Assembly (NCBI GenBank): GCA_050117725.1
Contig: JASFME010000050.1
Location: 1 to 11,555 of the forward strand
Origin: JASFJH01 sp050117725
GTDB lineage: Bacteria > Pseudomonadota > Gammaproteobacteria > AKS1
Reading direction: 5' to 3'
DNA: 11,555 nucleotides
Part shown: positions 1-6,012 of the stretch, piece after piece
Layout of the letters: every line of letters begins with the position of its first letter
Position numbering within the stretch: the stretch's first letter is position 1
The notes under the pieces: model-generated
What the model saw: the letters and a program-made list of their open reading frames with translations, nothing else
What the model was told of the DNA's origin: nothing
The model's database searches: none
Made by a program: the position numbers and the translations under genes

Positions 1-803
1 CTCAGAACATCACGAAACAGTTTTATCACCTCGTGAGTTTGTCGCAGATGGATACAGCTTGTGCCAATCTGTTTCCACAGGTACGCCACCGCATCAAGCC
101 GCACCATGCGTGCGCCACGGCGAAAGTAGTACAACAGGATATCGATAAACTCGAGTAATACATCCGGATTGGCATAGTTCATATCAATCTGATCATTACT
201 GAAGGTGGCCCAGACATGTTTCATACCGCGGTGCGTTCTGACCCCGGTCAATAGCGGGGTGCTGCGCGGTCGTGTCACCATTGACAGATTTTCAGCCGGA
301 TCAACCTCGATGAAATAACTGTCATATGGCGCCTCACCGGCCAGGTAGTCAACGAACCACAGGTTTTCGCGTGAACAATGGTTCAACACCAGATCGATGA
401 CCAGGTCATAGCATTCCTCGAGCGCGGCAATATCTTCCCAGCTACCCAACTCCGGGTTGACCGCACGGAAATCGGTAATTGAGAAACCATCGTCCGAACT
501 CCAGGGGAAAAAAGGCAGGATATGCACCATGCTGAATTCCATCGGCAGGTTGCGGTTCAGGAAGCTGCGCAGGGTTTGCAAAGGCGACAGCGTGGCGGAC
601 TGGATCGAGTCGCCGTAAGTAATCAGCACAATATCCTTGTGTGTCCAGAACGGCCCGACCACGGAACGTGTACGTAACTGCCGGTGCGTGCGAATAAAAC
701 GCTCTACCCGTTTACTGACCTCGGCTCCCAGCTCCTCGCCGTACAGGAAATCCAGCCGTTGCCGGATACGTCCGAGGGTTGCCTGTTGCTTGTCACTTGC
801 CAT
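1..803 (-). CDS. GH13_18 sugar phosphorylase, YcjM / glucosylglycerate phosphorylase-like (N-terminal part)
   Basis: The ATG at 803-801 opens a frame that stays open to base 3 (267 codons), so the C-terminal half lies outside the window; the family is usually about 560-590 residues. Visible family signatures are ILPFFPWSSDDGFSITDFR (95-113), the GH13 region I motif DLVLNHCS (137-144), RPRSTPLLT (178-186), TFSNDQIDMNYANP (200-213), RLDAVAYLWK (235-244) with the probable nucleophile Asp237, and GTSCIHLRQTH (247-257). This pattern fits sucrose phosphorylase-like GH13 subfamily 18, and resembles E. coli YcjM (glucosylglycerate phosphorylase) more than classical sucrose phosphorylase. Such enzymes reversibly cleave an alpha-glucoside with phosphate to give glucose 1-phosphate in the cytoplasm. 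The exact acceptor (glycerate, glycerol, fructose) cannot be decided from this half. No signal peptide. The ribosome site is weak (GGTG upstream). Family assignment is firm; substrate is inference. Confidence 0.9.
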   Translation of the reverse strand, partial: MASDKQQATLGRIRQRLDFLYGEELGAEVSKRVERFIRTHRQLRTRSVVGPFWTHKDIVLITYGDSIQSATLSPLQTLRSFLNRNLPMEFSMVHILPFFPWSSDDGFSITDFRAVNPELGSWEDIAALEECYDLVIDLVLNHCSRENLWFVDYLAGEAPYDSYFIEVDPAENLSMVTRPRSTPLLTGVRTHRGMKHVWATFSNDQIDMNYANPDVLLEFIDILLYYFRRGARMVRLDAVAYLWKQIGTSCIHLRQTHEVIKLFRDVL

Positions 804-830
804 ATTCACCATCTATGCACAATAACAGTT

Positions 831-897
831 CATGCCGGGACAGTGATGCTCCGGACATGGGCATAACCCTGCCATGTCCGGGCATGGCAGGGTTGTG
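831..897. repeat. nested inverted repeats with mutually exclusive hairpins
   Basis: CATAACCCTGCCATG (862-876) pairs with CATGGCAGGGTTGTG (883-897) over 15 positions with one G-T wobble and a six-base loop. The same bases can pair another way: CCGGACATG (851-859) is the exact reverse complement of CATGTCCGG (873-881). A third block, CATGCCGGGACA (831-842), is complementary at 11 of 12 positions to TGTCCGGGCATG (876-887). Whichever strand is transcribed, the structures exclude each other. The element lies 28 bp upstream of the GH13 gene start, probably in its leader. No T-tract follows on either strand, so it is not a simple terminator. Confidence 0.7.
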
Positions 898-898
898 C

Positions 899-904
899 AG
901 TATA
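899..904 (-). promoter_or_regulatory. possible -10 box for the GH13 gene
   Basis: On the minus strand bases 904-899 read TATACT, a good -10 hexamer. No convincing -35 hexamer is seen at the expected distance (ACTGGC at 927-922). If it is used, the transcript would begin near 893 and would carry the 862-897 hairpin at its 5' end. Confidence 0.3.
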
Positions 905-939
905 TTCGCAGCAGAATGCATGCCAGTTATGGCAGCCTG

Positions 940-967
940 TTGACAGCCGGCCGGATCCGGGTAAACT
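940..967 (+). promoter_or_regulatory. candidate sigma70 promoter for the EamA leader or a small RNA
   Basis: A perfect TTGACA (940-945) is followed after 16 bp by TAAACT (962-967), which matches four of six -10 positions. Four GTAAAC/GTTTAC hexamers lie in and downstream of it (961-966, 978-983, 984-989, 1073-1078). The first three could be an operator overlapping the promoter. Transcription would start near 974 and run to the terminator at 1102-1136. Confidence 0.45.
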
Positions 968-1063
968 CACGCGCCATGTTTACGTTTACCGACAAACACG
1001 CACTTGTGATCGCAATGCCGCGAGCCTTCTGGCTGGTGGCTGCGCTACTGTGCGCACGGGGAA

Positions 1064-1069
1064 TATAAT
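1064..1069 (+). promoter_or_regulatory. perfect -10 hexamer upstream of the EamA gene
   Basis: TATAAT is present with only a poor -35 (TGCGCT, 1041-1046) at 17 bp. If it is used, the transcript starts near 1076 and still contains the whole terminator before the coding region. It competes with the 940-967 promoter as an explanation. Confidence 0.35.
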
Positions 1070-1101
1070 CACGTAAACAACCATACAATGATTTTCCACG
1101 A

Positions 1102-1136
1102 GGCCACAGAATCACACGTTCTGTGGCCTTTTTTTT
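1102..1136 (+). terminator. strong intrinsic terminator just before the EamA ribosome site
   Basis: GGCCACAGAA (1102-1111) and TTCTGTGGCC (1119-1128) form a perfect 10 bp stem with a seven-base loop, followed by eight T (1129-1136). Its end is only three bases from the Shine-Dalgarno AGGGGAG (1139-1145). Either it ends an upstream small RNA or it attenuates the EamA transcript. Confidence 0.9.
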
Positions 1137-1153
1137 GCAGGGGAGTAAACATC

Positions 1154-2041
1154 ATGTCAGTACCGCTGGCATTTATCGGCGTCATCGCGATCTGGTCGAC
1201 CACGCCACTGGCAATCAAATGGAGCGGAGAAGGACCGGGCTTTTTGTTCGGTGTTACCGGTCGCATGGTGATTGGTGCCCTGGTCTGCCTGCTCGTGCTC
1301 AACCTGTTGCGCCTGCGCCTGCCGTGGCATGGTGAGGCGCGCCGCGCCTACCTGGCCTCGACACTGGCTACCTTCGTGGCCATGATGTGCGTGTACGCCG
1401 GGGCGCAACATATCAGTTCAGGACAGATTGCAATTCTGTTTGGCATAAGCCCGATGCTCACGGCCATCTTCGCCGCGAAACTGCTCGGCGAACGCAGTCT
1501 GACCGCAGAGAAAGTTGCAGGCATCATGTTTGCCCTGGCCGGGCTCGTGGTCATCGTCGGCAAGCACGGCGGTGACAGTTCGCTGACCGGGGTCACACTT
1601 GTGCTCACCGCAGCTACCCTGCATGCGCTGAGCACCGTGCTGGTCAAACGCGTTAATGCCCGGTTGCCGGCATTTACGGTGACCACGGGCGGACTCACAC
1701 TGACCGCACCGTTGTATTTTATTACCTGGCTGGTGTTTGAGGGGGGCACGCCGCCATCATTGCCCGGGCAGGCGCTTGGCGCGATTGTGTATCTTGGACT
1801 GGTCGGCTCGGTAGTGGGCTACTGGCTGTATTACTACGTGCTGCATCATACCCAGGCCAGCACGGTCGGTTTGATACCGTTGATCACGCCGGTACTGGCA
1901 ATCGGGCTGGGCCATCTTGCCAACCACGAAGCGATTACGGCGCAGATGGTGATCGGCACATTGCTCGTGCTGACCGGCCTGGCTTTGCACCAATGGGGTG
2001 GGTCATTGATCAGGACAAGCGGGGCCGGGCAGCACGACTAG
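1154..2041 (+). CDS. EamA/DMT-family transporter
   Basis: A 295-residue inner-membrane protein with two EamA repeats (roughly 4-138 and 147-282), giving about ten hydrophobic helices. Typical elements are the repeat 1 end LFGISPMLTAIFAAKLLGER followed by a long hydrophobic helix, and the repeat 2 segment with STVGLIPLITPVLAIGLG. The family exports small metabolites such as amino acids; this sequence does not show which. An upstream in-frame ATG at 1088 exists, but its 22 extra codons read through the terminator hairpin. The ATG at 1154 has AGGGGAG eight bases upstream and is preferred. The gene stands alone. Its expression may depend on read-through of the terminator at 1102-1136. Its stop codon TAG lies in the loop of an 11 bp hairpin, convergent with the next gene. 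Confidence 0.9.
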   Translation: MSVPLAFIGVIAIWSTTPLAIKWSGEGPGFLFGVTGRMVIGALVCLLVLNLLRLRLPWHGEARRAYLASTLATFVAMMCVYAGAQHISSGQIAILFGISPMLTAIFAAKLLGERSLTAEKVAGIMFALAGLVVIVGKHGGDSSLTGVTLVLTAATLHALSTVLVKRVNARLPAFTVTTGGLTLTAPLYFITWLVFEGGTPPSLPGQALGAIVYLGLVGSVVGYWLYYYVLHHTQASTVGLIPLITPVLAIGLGHLANHEAITAQMVIGTLLVLTGLALHQWGGSLIRTSGAGQHD

Positions 2042-2053
2042 GGCTGCCCGGCC
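2023..2053. terminator. GC-rich hairpin at the EamA stop, between convergent genes
   Basis: GGCCGGGCAGC (2023-2033) and GCTGCCCGGCC (2043-2053) form a perfect 11 bp stem around a nine-base loop that holds the TAG stop (2039-2041). The stop of the opposing gene is at 2061. Neither side has a T-tract, so it may protect 3' ends or slow polymerase from both directions rather than act as a classical terminator. Confidence 0.5.
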
Positions 2054-2060
2054 GGCGAGT

Positions 2061-2459
2061 TTACGGCATCTGGATGCCGCCACCGCCCGGCATACCACCT
2101 CCGGGCATGCCACCGCCGGCACCAGGGACGACGATCTGCGAACTGGCCTCGCGGCGCATTTCCTTGAGTTCCTCGATCGCCCTTTCCATTGCAAGCTTGG
2201 CCTGTTCGCCAAATTTCTGCGCTGCCTCACCCAGTGAGTCGGCCTCAATTTCAAAGGTCAACGGCAGGGCACCGGCCGGCGTATACATGGATGCCTGGCC
2301 AACGTAAGTAATCTGCCTCGTGCTATCGACACTGCCATCCGCAGTGACCGGTGTCAGCGCCCGGATAGTACCTATTTTACGATCGGTATAGACCTCTTCA
2401 CGGTACAACTCCGCCGGGTCCATTTTCATTTCATCTGCATTGATAGTCTGTTCAGTCAT
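2061..2459 (-). CDS. conserved-looking small soluble protein with Gly/Met/Pro-rich tail, function unknown
   Basis: A 132-residue protein with no signal peptide or membrane helix. The start is the ATG at 2459, with GGAAAA upstream; longer reading from 2663 would cover the divergent promoter region and is rejected. Residues 1-80 are mostly polar, with TDRKIGTIRALTPVTADGS and YVGQASMYTPAGALPLTFEI suggesting a beta-rich fold. Residues about 82-110 (SLGEAAQKFGEQAKLAMER and on) form a strongly amphipathic helix. The tail after 115 repeats GGGMPGG units and ends GGIQMP. I have an impression of similar uncharacterised proteins in gammaproteobacteria but cannot name a family. The tail suggests a flexible interaction segment. 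It is divergent from the cold-shock gene, with 236 bp between. Confidence 0.75.
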   Translation of the reverse strand: MTEQTINADEMKMDPAELYREEVYTDRKIGTIRALTPVTADGSVDSTRQITYVGQASMYTPAGALPLTFEIEADSLGEAAQKFGEQAKLAMERAIEELKEMRREASSQIVVPGAGGGMPGGGMPGGGGIQMP

Positions 2460-2533
2460 GGTTTTCCAAATCTGTGTGATGGGATTATGCAACCTAATCT
2501 TAACAAAATCGCAATGCAAACCCCATTTTCGCC

Positions 2534-2561
2534 TTGTATAACATATTGAATCTGATACATT
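2534..2561 (+). promoter_or_regulatory. possible promoter of the cold-shock gene
   Basis: TTGTAT (2534-2539), 16 bp, then TACATT (2556-2561) preceded by TGA, an extended -10 element. It would give a 5' leader of about 130 bases, in line with the long leaders of csp mRNAs. TGACTGTAC (2586-2594) vaguely recalls the enterobacterial cold-box but has an extra base. Confidence 0.3.
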
Positions 2562-2653
2562 TAGATTACTGCCCATGCACGTTAGTGACTGTACGCCTTG
2601 CTGAAGCCCGTGTAACGCCTTCACCAGACTGCAACATGAACTGCCCGGCAGTA

Positions 2654-2687
2654 TTAATAACACTATGTTCTACAGTATTATTGAGGT
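2654..2687 (+). promoter_or_regulatory. AT-rich hairpin overlapping the csp ribosome site
   Basis: AATAACACT (2656-2664) can pair with AGTATTATT (2674-2682) at eight of nine positions around a nine-base loop. Pairing can extend by T2655-G2683 and T2654-A2684 into the Shine-Dalgarno GAGGT (2683-2687). It could tune translation with temperature. The structure is read by eye and its function is inferred. Confidence 0.4.
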
Positions 2688-2695
2688 AATTTGTT

Positions 2696-2899
2696 ATGGC
2701 GACAGGCACTGTCAAATGGTTTAACGAAAGCAAAGGATTTGGCTTTATCTCTCCTGATGAAGGCGGGGCTGATGTATTCGTACACTTCTCCGCGATTCAG
2801 GGTTCGGGCTTCCGCACTCTCGCAGAAGGTCAGAAGGTGAGCTATGACATCACCGAGGGCCAGAAAGGTCCACAGGCCAGTAACGTTACCGCGATCTGA
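2696..2899 (+). CDS. CspA-family cold-shock protein
   Basis: A 67-residue single cold-shock domain, the usual length for the family. It carries RNP1 as KGFGFI (13-18) and RNP2 as VFVHF (27-31), starts with the typical MATGTVKWFN and ends ASNVTAI. These five-stranded OB-fold proteins bind single-stranded RNA and DNA in the cytoplasm and act as RNA chaperones that melt structure and affect antitermination. The start has GAGGT nine to thirteen bases upstream, abutting a hairpin. Which paralogue it is (A, C, E type), and whether it is really cold-induced, cannot be told from the sequence. It is monocistronic, followed by a strong hairpin. Confidence 0.97.
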   Translation: MATGTVKWFNESKGFGFISPDEGGADVFVHFSAIQGSGFRTLAEGQKVSYDITEGQKGPQASNVTAI

Positions 2900-2927
2900 T
2901 TGCAGTTGACTGCGTTCTGATTGCACC

Positions 2928-2956
2928 CAACAGGCCCGCTGCATGCGGGCCTGTTG
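2928..2956 (+). terminator. strong hairpin after the cold-shock gene
   Basis: CAACAGGCCCGC (2928-2939) and GCGGGCCTGTTG (2945-2956) form a perfect 12 bp stem with loop TGCAT, 28 bases after the stop codon. The following bases are ACAAAACC rather than a T-tract, so it is terminator-like or an mRNA 3' stabiliser. Confidence 0.6.
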
Positions 2957-3036
2957 ACAAAACCCTCCCTGGTTTCCGGCAGAAAACCTTTCTGCCATAG
3001 TCTGATTTTTGCCCGCTCCAACCCGACAGTCGATTG

Positions 3037-3065
3037 TGTGCAGGCCACACCGCCTTGCGTATAAT
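3037..3065 (+). promoter_or_regulatory. purT promoter
   Basis: A perfect TATAAT (3060-3065) lies 35 bp before the purT start. The best -35 at 17 bp is TGTGCA (3037-3042), a weak match. No palindromic PurR operator is visible near it. Confidence 0.55.
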
Positions 3066-3099
3066 CAGGCCACTGTTTATAACAACAAAATCGCTCAAT

Positions 3100-4305
3100 A
3101 TGACCCGTATCGGCACCCCGCTCTCCCCCTCCGCAACCCGCGTCATGCTGCTGGGCAGCGGTGAACTCGGCAAAGAGGTGATCATTGCCCTGCAAAGGCT
3201 TGGCGTCGAAGTCATCGCCGTTGACCGTTACCCGAATGCGCCGGGACACCAGGTCGCGCATCGCTTTCACACCATTGATATGACCGATGCGGCAGCGCTG
3301 CGCACGCTCGTCGAACAGGAGCGACCGCAACTGATCGTGCCGGAAATCGAGGCGATTGCCACGGATGAACTGGCACGTATCGAGGCCGACGGTCTCGCCG
3401 AGGTGATTCCGACAGCGCGCGCTACGCGGTTGACCATGAACCGGGAAGGCATTCGCCGGCTGGCGGCCGAGGAACTCGGCCTGCCGGCCTCGAAATATGC
3501 CTTTGCCGAATCACTTGAGGCACTGCAGGCGGCGATCGATGACGGCATCGGTTATCCCTGCATCGTCAAGCCGGTCATGTCATCCTCCGGCAAGGGCCAG
3601 TCCACGATCAATGGCCCACAGGATGTGCAAACCGCCTGGGACTATGCAAAGAGCGGCGGACGGGTCGACCGCGGGCGCATCATCGTCGAGCAGATGATCC
3701 GCTTTGATTACGAGATCACGCTGCTGACCGTGCGTGCGCGGGATGCACAGGGTCAGATCACTACAACATTCTGCGCACCGATTGGCCACCGCCAGGAACA
3801 GGGCGACTATGTTGAAAGCTGGCAACCCCAGATCATGTCACAGACAGCACTGCAACGCGCGCAACAGATTGCCGCGGCGATCACCACCAATCTCGGCGGC
3901 CGGGGACTGTTCGGTGTCGAGCTGTTTATCAAAGGTGACGAGGTCTGGTTCAGTGAAGTCAGCCCGCGCCCGCACGACACCGGCATGGTAACGATGGCCA
4001 GCCAGTGGCAAAACGAATTTGCCTTGCATGCCCGGGCGATCCTCGGGCTACCGGTCTCCACGACCCTGCGCAATGCCGCGGCAAGTGCCGTGATCTACGG
4101 CGGTATGGATGAACAGGGGATCGCTTTTGAACATGTCGAGCAGGCCCTGGCTGTACCCGGCACCGAGCTGCGCCTGTTCGGCAAGCCGGAGGCCTTCGTG
4201 CGCCGCCGCATGGGCGTGGCGCTGGCCTACGGCGAGGATACGGATGAATGCCGTGCCCGCGCCAGGCAGGTAGCGAACGCGGTCACGCCCCTAAAACCCG
4301 CCTGA
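3100..4305 (+). CDS. purT: formate-dependent phosphoribosylglycinamide formyltransferase (GAR transformylase 2)
   Basis: A 401-residue cytosolic ATP-grasp enzyme of purine synthesis. It activates formate with ATP to formyl phosphate and transfers the formyl group to glycinamide ribonucleotide, giving FGAR without a folate donor. In order: GSGELGKE (19-26) in the N-terminal GAR-binding domain, PEIEAIATDEL (81-91), the ATP-grasp glycine loop KPVMSSSGKGQS (157-168), IIVEQMIRFDYEITLLT (194-210), FGVELF (271-276) and the metal/phosphate segment SEVSPRPHDTG (285-295). Length is close to the E. coli protein (392). The ATG at 3100 gives the normal family N-terminus; an upstream TTG at 3034 would run through the promoter. 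No good Shine-Dalgarno is seen. The gene ends five bases before the opposing stop codon. Confidence 0.97.
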   Translation: MTRIGTPLSPSATRVMLLGSGELGKEVIIALQRLGVEVIAVDRYPNAPGHQVAHRFHTIDMTDAAALRTLVEQERPQLIVPEIEAIATDELARIEADGLAEVIPTARATRLTMNREGIRRLAAEELGLPASKYAFAESLEALQAAIDDGIGYPCIVKPVMSSSGKGQSTINGPQDVQTAWDYAKSGGRVDRGRIIVEQMIRFDYEITLLTVRARDAQGQITTTFCAPIGHRQEQGDYVESWQPQIMSQTALQRAQQIAAAITTNLGGRGLFGVELFIKGDEVWFSEVSPRPHDTGMVTMASQWQNEFALHARAILGLPVSTTLRNAAASAVIYGGMDEQGIAFEHVEQALAVPGTELRLFGKPEAFVRRRMGVALAYGEDTDECRARARQVANAVTPLKPA

Positions 4306-4310
4306 AGCAA

Positions 4311-4844
4311 TCAGTGCGGCTGCAGGCGACCGCTGATATCCAGCTTCCAGGACAGTTTGAAATAGTCTGCCTGCCCGGCCAGGGAGAACTGTAAACGACT
4401 GCCGCGCAGTGCGTAACTGGACAGCTGCTTCCGGAACGCGCCGTATTCATTGATATTATCGGTGGCGTTTTTCTTCTGGATACCATAGGCCAGCAGGTAA
4501 TAGCCCTTCAGTTCGTCGATACTCGCAAACTTGCCGTTTTTGCTGTCCAGCCGCAACATGGCATACGGGTACCATTGCCACTTGCGCGTGTCCGGGCTGG
4601 GTTTGTCGACCAGCACGAAAAACGCATCCTTGTTTCTCAGTGCCTGTTTTTCCTGGGCACCCAGCCTGGAGGGAAACAGGTATATTTTAATGTTGCCATT
4701 CTTTTTATCATGCAGGGCATGAATATCCCGGATTGGCATGCGCACACCGTCTTTTTCGATATAGCCATAATCACTGGCCCGTGCCTGCCCCACCACAAAC
4801 AGCGCTGCCAGCACTATGCCGATACCAATCCCTCTTCGAAACAT
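4311..4844 (-). CDS. exported protein of unknown function
   Basis: A 177-residue protein. Residues 1-23 (Arg-Arg, hydrophobic core, ending GQARA before SDYGY) look like a Sec signal peptide, so the mature protein should be periplasmic. No membrane helix, cysteine cluster or catalytic motif is seen in the mature part, which is rich in Lys, Tyr and Leu. Visible stretches include DKKNGNIKIYLFPSR, WQWYPYAMLRLDSKNGKF and FKLSWKLDISGRLQPH. I do not recognise a family. The ATG at 4844 is chosen because AGGGG lies five bases upstream; an in-frame GTG at 4862 lacks such a site. The gene converges on purT with only five bases between stops. Its upstream region holds three TRACTATCC repeats. Confidence 0.75.
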   Translation of the reverse strand: MFRRGIGIGIVLAALFVVGQARASDYGYIEKDGVRMPIRDIHALHDKKNGNIKIYLFPSRLGAQEKQALRNKDAFFVLVDKPSPDTRKWQWYPYAMLRLDSKNGKFASIDELKGYYLLAYGIQKKNATDNINEYGAFRKQLSSYALRGSRLQFSLAGQADYFKLSWKLDISGRLQPH

Positions 4845-4875
4845 AACTCCCCCTATCCTCACCTGTCTGTTTGCT

Positions 4876-4975
4876 TAACTATCCGGCTCTATTTTATGAA
4901 TGCGTCATACTTGCTATGCGGGATGACTATCCCCTTCATCGTCAGTTGATAATATGCCACGAATACTGACTATCC
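4876..4975. repeat. three spaced TRACTATCC direct repeats
   Basis: TAACTATCC (4876-4884), TGACTATCC (4924-4932) and TGACTATCC (4967-4975) lie in the 167 bp region upstream of the exported-protein gene, with starts 48 and 43 bp apart. A CTATCC core recurs at 4852-4857. In the direction of that gene they read GGATAGTYA. They could be sites for a DNA-binding regulator. Besides these, the gap holds no gene. Confidence 0.4.
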
Positions 4976-5011
4976 AGCGCACGCGCGTCCTCCCCATTTT
5001 TACAAATTCCT

Positions 5012-5434
5012 TTAACGATCGGCAATCGCTGGTTCCGGTTTGAGGAAATACAACAACACGAAGCTGCTAATACACAACACGGCAAACAGGCTGAAATCGC
5101 CGGTAAATAACAGGTACATCATCGCCAGGGTTGCCGGCATATCGGCAATGCTGATGGCGAGAACCATCTTGCGCCGTAATTGCGCTATCGCATCATTGGA
5201 AATATTGGACCGCCGGATCAGTTCCGACTGGGCTTCACGATAACGCTGCGTCAACCAGGCCGCAAAGGCGATCAAGGGCATACTTGCGAGCAGAAGGTAC
5301 TGGCCGAGCGCCGGCATGCGCACGTCTGCAATACCCGATAGCACGATAACAATGGCGATAATCGGGATAAATACCGCCTGCATGGAAAAAATCAGCCAGT
5401 AACGGGAAAGGCTGGCTGTCGGTGGTGTTGGCAT
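5012..5434 (-). CDS. small four-helix membrane protein, function unknown
   Basis: A 140-residue protein with four predicted hydrophobic helices at about 12-33, 43-62, 90-110 and 112-131, and a charged loop at 63-88 (QRYREAQSELIRRSN and on) between helices 2 and 3. There are no obvious catalytic or metal-binding residues. The start at ATG 5434 has GGGGGA upstream; an in-frame GTG at 5476 has no site. It follows the anti-sigma gene on the same strand after 95 bp, so it may be the last gene of the sigma operon or a sigma target. No hairpin separates them. I do not recognise the family. Confidence 0.75.
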   Translation of the reverse strand: MPTPPTASLSRYWLIFSMQAVFIPIIAIVIVLSGIADVRMPALGQYLLLASMPLIAFAAWLTQRYREAQSELIRRSNISNDAIAQLRRKMVLAISIADMPATLAMMYLLFTGDFSLFAVLCISSFVLLYFLKPEPAIADR

Positions 5435-5529
5435 GCTGTCCCCCGGCTTGTTTATTGACCGGCTGACAACATACACGAAAGCTGCTCAGACAGGAAAGTC
5501 GTCTCGCTGCATGATGCGGATAACGGTCG

Positions 5530-6012
5530 TCAGCCCGCGTCCGATTCGAGCAGATCCATAAAGTCCGGCGCGACAGCCTCACCAGTATCAAGTGTCACCT
5601 GGCCGGTGACATCCTGCCATAGCCAGTAATCCATATCATTCAAAGCCATCGTCTCCACTGGTTGTGTCGTCTCTGGCCCCGGCAAGCTGGTCAGCACAAG
5701 CAGTGCAGCCACGATACTCGCGGCGACCGAAGCGGGCAATAACCAGCGCCGGCGTGACGCTTGTGCTGGCAGTTCATTGACAATCCGCGTCAGCAGTACC
5801 TCATCCTGTACCGGTACACCGGCGTCGGCCCGAATAGCAGCGTCTATATGCCCGGCCTGGGCAAACAATGCCTGCAGGCTTTCCGAGTCACGTAATACGG
5901 CAAGTGCTGCAAGCCTTTCCTGCTCGGGCCAACTGTATGTATTACTGCCGTAAGTTTCGATCAATGTTGCGACCCGGTCCACACTGACCAGGCGGTGCGT
6001 ATTGTTAGTCAT
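5530..6012 (-). CDS. probable membrane-anchored anti-sigma factor
   Basis: A 160-residue protein whose ATG overlaps the sigma stop codon by four bases (ATGA type), implying coupled translation. The N-terminal about 88 residues are cytoplasmic-type and helical, followed by RRRW and one membrane helix (about 89-109), then about 50 acidic residues that should lie in the periplasm (ending DLLESDAG). This layout and position fit an anti-sigma factor that holds the ECF sigma at the membrane. There is no cysteine at all, so it is not a zinc anti-sigma (ZAS) protein; no RseA-like motif is recognised. The role is inferred from position and topology rather than sequence similarity. Confidence 0.75.
   Translation of the reverse strand: MTNNTHRLVSVDRVATLIETYGSNTYSWPEQERLAALAVLRDSESLQALFAQAGHIDAAIRADAGVPVQDEVLLTRIVNELPAQASRRRWLLPASVAASIVAALLVLTSLPGPETTQPVETMALNDMDYWLWQDVTGQVTLDTGEAVAPDFMDLLESDAG

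Larger units (their letters stand above)
974..1136 (+). ncRNA. possible structured leader or small RNA ending in an intrinsic terminator
   Basis: Between the candidate promoter and the terminator lies about 160 bases without a supported reading frame. TGTTTACGT (977-985) is the exact reverse complement of ACGTAAACA (1071-1079) and could close a multi-branch structure. Inside it are short hairpins AGCC-TTCT-GGCT (1023-1034) and TGCGC/GCGCA (1041-1045, 1052-1056). The bases TTCT (1027-1030) and GTGGCT (1036-1041) could pair with the 5' arm of the terminator, AGAA (1108-1111) and GGCCAC (1102-1107), with a five-base bulge. That would be an antiterminator. I recognise no known riboswitch class. 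A stand-alone small RNA is equally possible. Folding was done by eye. Confidence 0.35.

Noticed and set aside
874..1068. 64-codon plus-strand reading frame in the gap before the EamA gene
   Set aside because: No ribosome site, low-complexity-like composition, and it overlaps the hairpins and inverted repeats; no protein family features.
974..1136. 6S RNA, guanidine or yybP-ykoY riboswitch
   Set aside because: I do not find the conserved features of these classes: no long 6S-like rod, no paired ACGR loops, and no typical yybP junction sequence.
1088..1153. Upstream ATG extending the EamA protein by 22 residues
   Set aside because: These codons lie in the terminator and T-tract and have no ribosome site; the ATG at 1154 has an ideal one and gives the family-typical N-terminus.
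3000..3099. PurR operator before purT
   Set aside because: No ACGCAAACGTTTGCGT-like palindrome is present.
2842..3330. 162-codon minus-strand frame across the purT promoter and 5' end
   Set aside because: Antisense to purT and to the csp terminator region, without a ribosome site or family features.
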